Assembly: GCA_029237695.1 (NCBI GenBank)
Contig: CM055266.1
Coordinates: 111,741,370 to 111,805,369, forward strand
From: Conchocele bisecta
Lineage: Eukaryota > Mollusca > Bivalvia > Lucinida > Thyasiridae
Reading direction: 5' to 3'
DNA length: 64,000 bases
Under the pieces are notes generated by a model. It made no database searches. It saw only the letters and a program-made list of their open reading frames with translations, and was not told the DNA's origin. Both the position numbers and the translations under genes were made by a program. This document shows positions 62,330 through 64,000 of this stretch, piece by piece; the stretch's first letter is position 1; every line of letters starts with the position of its first letter.

Positions 62330-62556
62330 ATTTGAGGTTGTGACAGGAGAAATTGAACTTATGTATGTTGCGACCGGTGTAGATCCAGATCATCCTGTGC
62401 AACCGCAAGATCTGCACTATTCTCCATTCTATCAAACACCCGTCATACTTGTAACAAGCAACATGGATGGTTATCAGGCTACAGGAGTGTGGTATTTTAT
62501 CAGGCGTTGCACTGATCACAAAATCCCATAAGCCCCATTTCTCCAGTCACAGCCAT
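62330..62556. mobile_element. MITE family B
   Basis: Left end GAGGTTGTGACAGGAGAAAT, right end CATTTCTCCAGTCACAGCCA. Confidence 0.83.
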
Positions 62557-62639
62557 ATTTGACTTACAGTGAAACCTCTCTAAACCGAACACACTGGGAT
62601 GTCCCCAGTGTGTCCGGTTTACAGACGTTCCACTGTAAA

Positions 62640-62965
62640 ACATACAGATAACGACCTCAATACACGAGTGGGTGCTTTGCGATCACGAACATACATTATA
62701 ATCGGAGATAAATGGCGATGAACCCGATCAGAATTGAGTAAAACTAACATTTCTCTGTATCCAGTTTAGAGGGGTTATACTGCATGCCAATCAACACAAA
62801 TGGTAACTAGAGCAGCTTGAGCTGCATCAACGGTTTGAGCCTCAAACATTGATTTCATGTGTAACTAAGCTTTAGCCCAAGGTGTAAACTATCGGTTGCA
62901 AAAAGAATTTCTGAAGGTTTAGAATGAACAGTCCAACATTATTGTGTTCGCATCATCACACCGAT
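62640..62965. other. Intergenic, nothing recognised
   Basis: Sequence between a family M hairpin and a tRNA-like region, with no exon or repeat identified. Confidence 0.45.
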
Positions 62966-62967
62966 GT

Positions 62968-63034
62968 GGGGCCGGTTAGCTTAGAGGTAGAGCGATGGAC
63001 TCGGAGCGAGGGATACCGGGTTCGATCCTCAGCC
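62968..63034 (+). other. tRNA-like (A and B box) sequence beside tandem repeat
   Basis: TTAGCTTAGAGGTAGAGCG forms a good D arm and GGGTTCGATCCTCAG a B box, but the acceptor and anticodon stems do not pair convincingly. It is probably a tRNA-derived SINE head or tRNA pseudogene. Confidence 0.5.
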
Positions 63035-64000
63035 AAAGTTTTAGCTAAAGGACTGAAATATCGACTACAGCAAAAACAATTGAAATCGAATGATAAATAA
63101 CGAAGCTGACGTCACATCCGTTTGCTCTATTTTGAAAACTTGAAAAAATACGTTCATCTTTGACATCGAATAGAGCCGTAAGTAGTCAAGATATAGCTCT
63201 GAAAATTATCATCTTTCATGCGGCTGACACTCCCCTATCACCCTGGCAAGAAATTATGTTGCTGACAGTACTGTACAAATTGGAAAACGTTTGTAAAGAC
63301 CACCCGTTATCAGCCGAAATTCGGCAAAATCGTTGAAAAGTATGTACATCTTTCAACTTCAAATGCCTATAGCTCTTTTATTTGAGCAGATAGCCGAAAA
63401 CTGTCAGATTCTGAGATAGAGAATTTTGTCAGCTTTCCAATGCAAAAAGAATTCTTGAAATCGGTTGGAAAATAAGGAAGTTATAGGAAGTATGACGTCA
63501 CTTCCGTTTTCGTGGAAAGTAGCATTAAAAGATATCTGAAAATCTCTGAGTCTCTGCTCACACTTGATCCAAATCGGCATGCACAATTTGAAGTCGATCC
63601 GACCAGCTGTTTGGTGTAGATGGAGGGAGCCCGTAAGTCAGCGGATGATTATTTTTCGATAGTTATCGCCCTTAAATTGCAGTTTACGCCATTTGTAAAT
63701 ACACCTAATAAAACGGAAATTAAATATGTGCAATATTCCGCCAGTGAAGTTTTCGATTGGTTTTTCACCATAGGCCGGGCACAAAGCGGGAAAGTTTTAG
63801 CTAAAGGACTGAAATATCGACCGCAGCAAGAAATTTTGAAATCTATTGATAAATAACGAAGCTGACGTCACATCCGTTTGCTCTATTTTGAAAACTTGAA
63901 AAAAGAGACGTTCATCTTCGACATCCAATAGAACCGGAAGTAGTAAAGATAGAGCTCTGAAAAGTATCATCTTGTATGCGCCTGACACTCCCCTATCACA
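63035..64000 (+). repeat. 756-bp tandem repeat, cut by window end
   Basis: AAAGTTTTAGCTAAAGGACT starts at 63035 and again at 63791. The second copy matches the first for its visible 210 bp. A more diverged half-unit lies around 63410-63550. TGACGTCA occurs at 63107, 63493 and 63863. Confidence 0.88.

Noticed and set aside
62968..63034. Functional tRNA gene
   Set aside because: D arm and B box are good, but the acceptor and anticodon stems do not pair, so it is only tRNA-like.

Overview
This window is animal nuclear DNA. The coding exons are short and higher in G+C than their surroundings. They are joined by GT-AG introns and embedded in AT-rich DNA packed with palindromic transposable elements. 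Dense foldback MITEs, tandem-core elements carrying the TGACCTTGACCTT phrase, and a tRNA-headed SINE with a CTCCGGTTTCCTCCCAC-like body suggest a mollusc, most likely a bivalve. That assignment is inferred from repeat style and was not tested.

Genes. (1) Positions 407-718 (+) are the last coding exon of a copine/RGLG-like vWA-domain gene whose other exons lie left of the window. (2) Positions 39552 down to 5143 (-) hold a complete DDX54/Dbp10-type DEAD-box RNA helicase gene. I assembled 20 coding exons whose splice phases all agree, giving 2,727 nt and 908 residues with every helicase motif present. (3) Positions 54549 down to 46709 (-) hold the last four coding exons of a second copine/RGLG-like gene, a close paralogue of the first; its 5' exon or exons were not found. 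The two copine genes point toward each other with the helicase gene between their 3' ends. (4) Positions 59516-60609 hold a decayed mariner (DD34D) element flanked by TA.

Layout. 1-4.7 kb: left copine exon and MITEs. 4.7-39.6 kb: DDX54, with introns filled by at least ten repeat families. These include two ~1.4-1.6 kb tandem-core elements (20.7-22.3 and 27.9-29.3 kb), one of them nested inside another tandem-core element (19.8-22.7 kb), and a 1.5 kb tandem-core element (34.2-35.7 kb) nested in a MITE. 39.6-46.7 kb: intergenic, MITEs and foldbacks. 46.7-54.5 kb: right copine gene. 54.6-64 kb: intergenic or 5' intron of the copine gene, with mariner, a 505-bp TIR element and the start of a 756-bp tandem repeat.

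No operon-like or new enzymatic system is visible. The most interesting observations are structural. Two DDX54 exons have partial relic copies lying beyond MITEs of the same family. The 3' end of the DDX54 reading frame is amplified as an exact 123-bp tandem array. The mariner has its own pre-insertion 'empty site' 0.3 kb away. Several non-autonomous elements share an ACTAGAT start and a 3' hairpin and insert without an evident target duplication.
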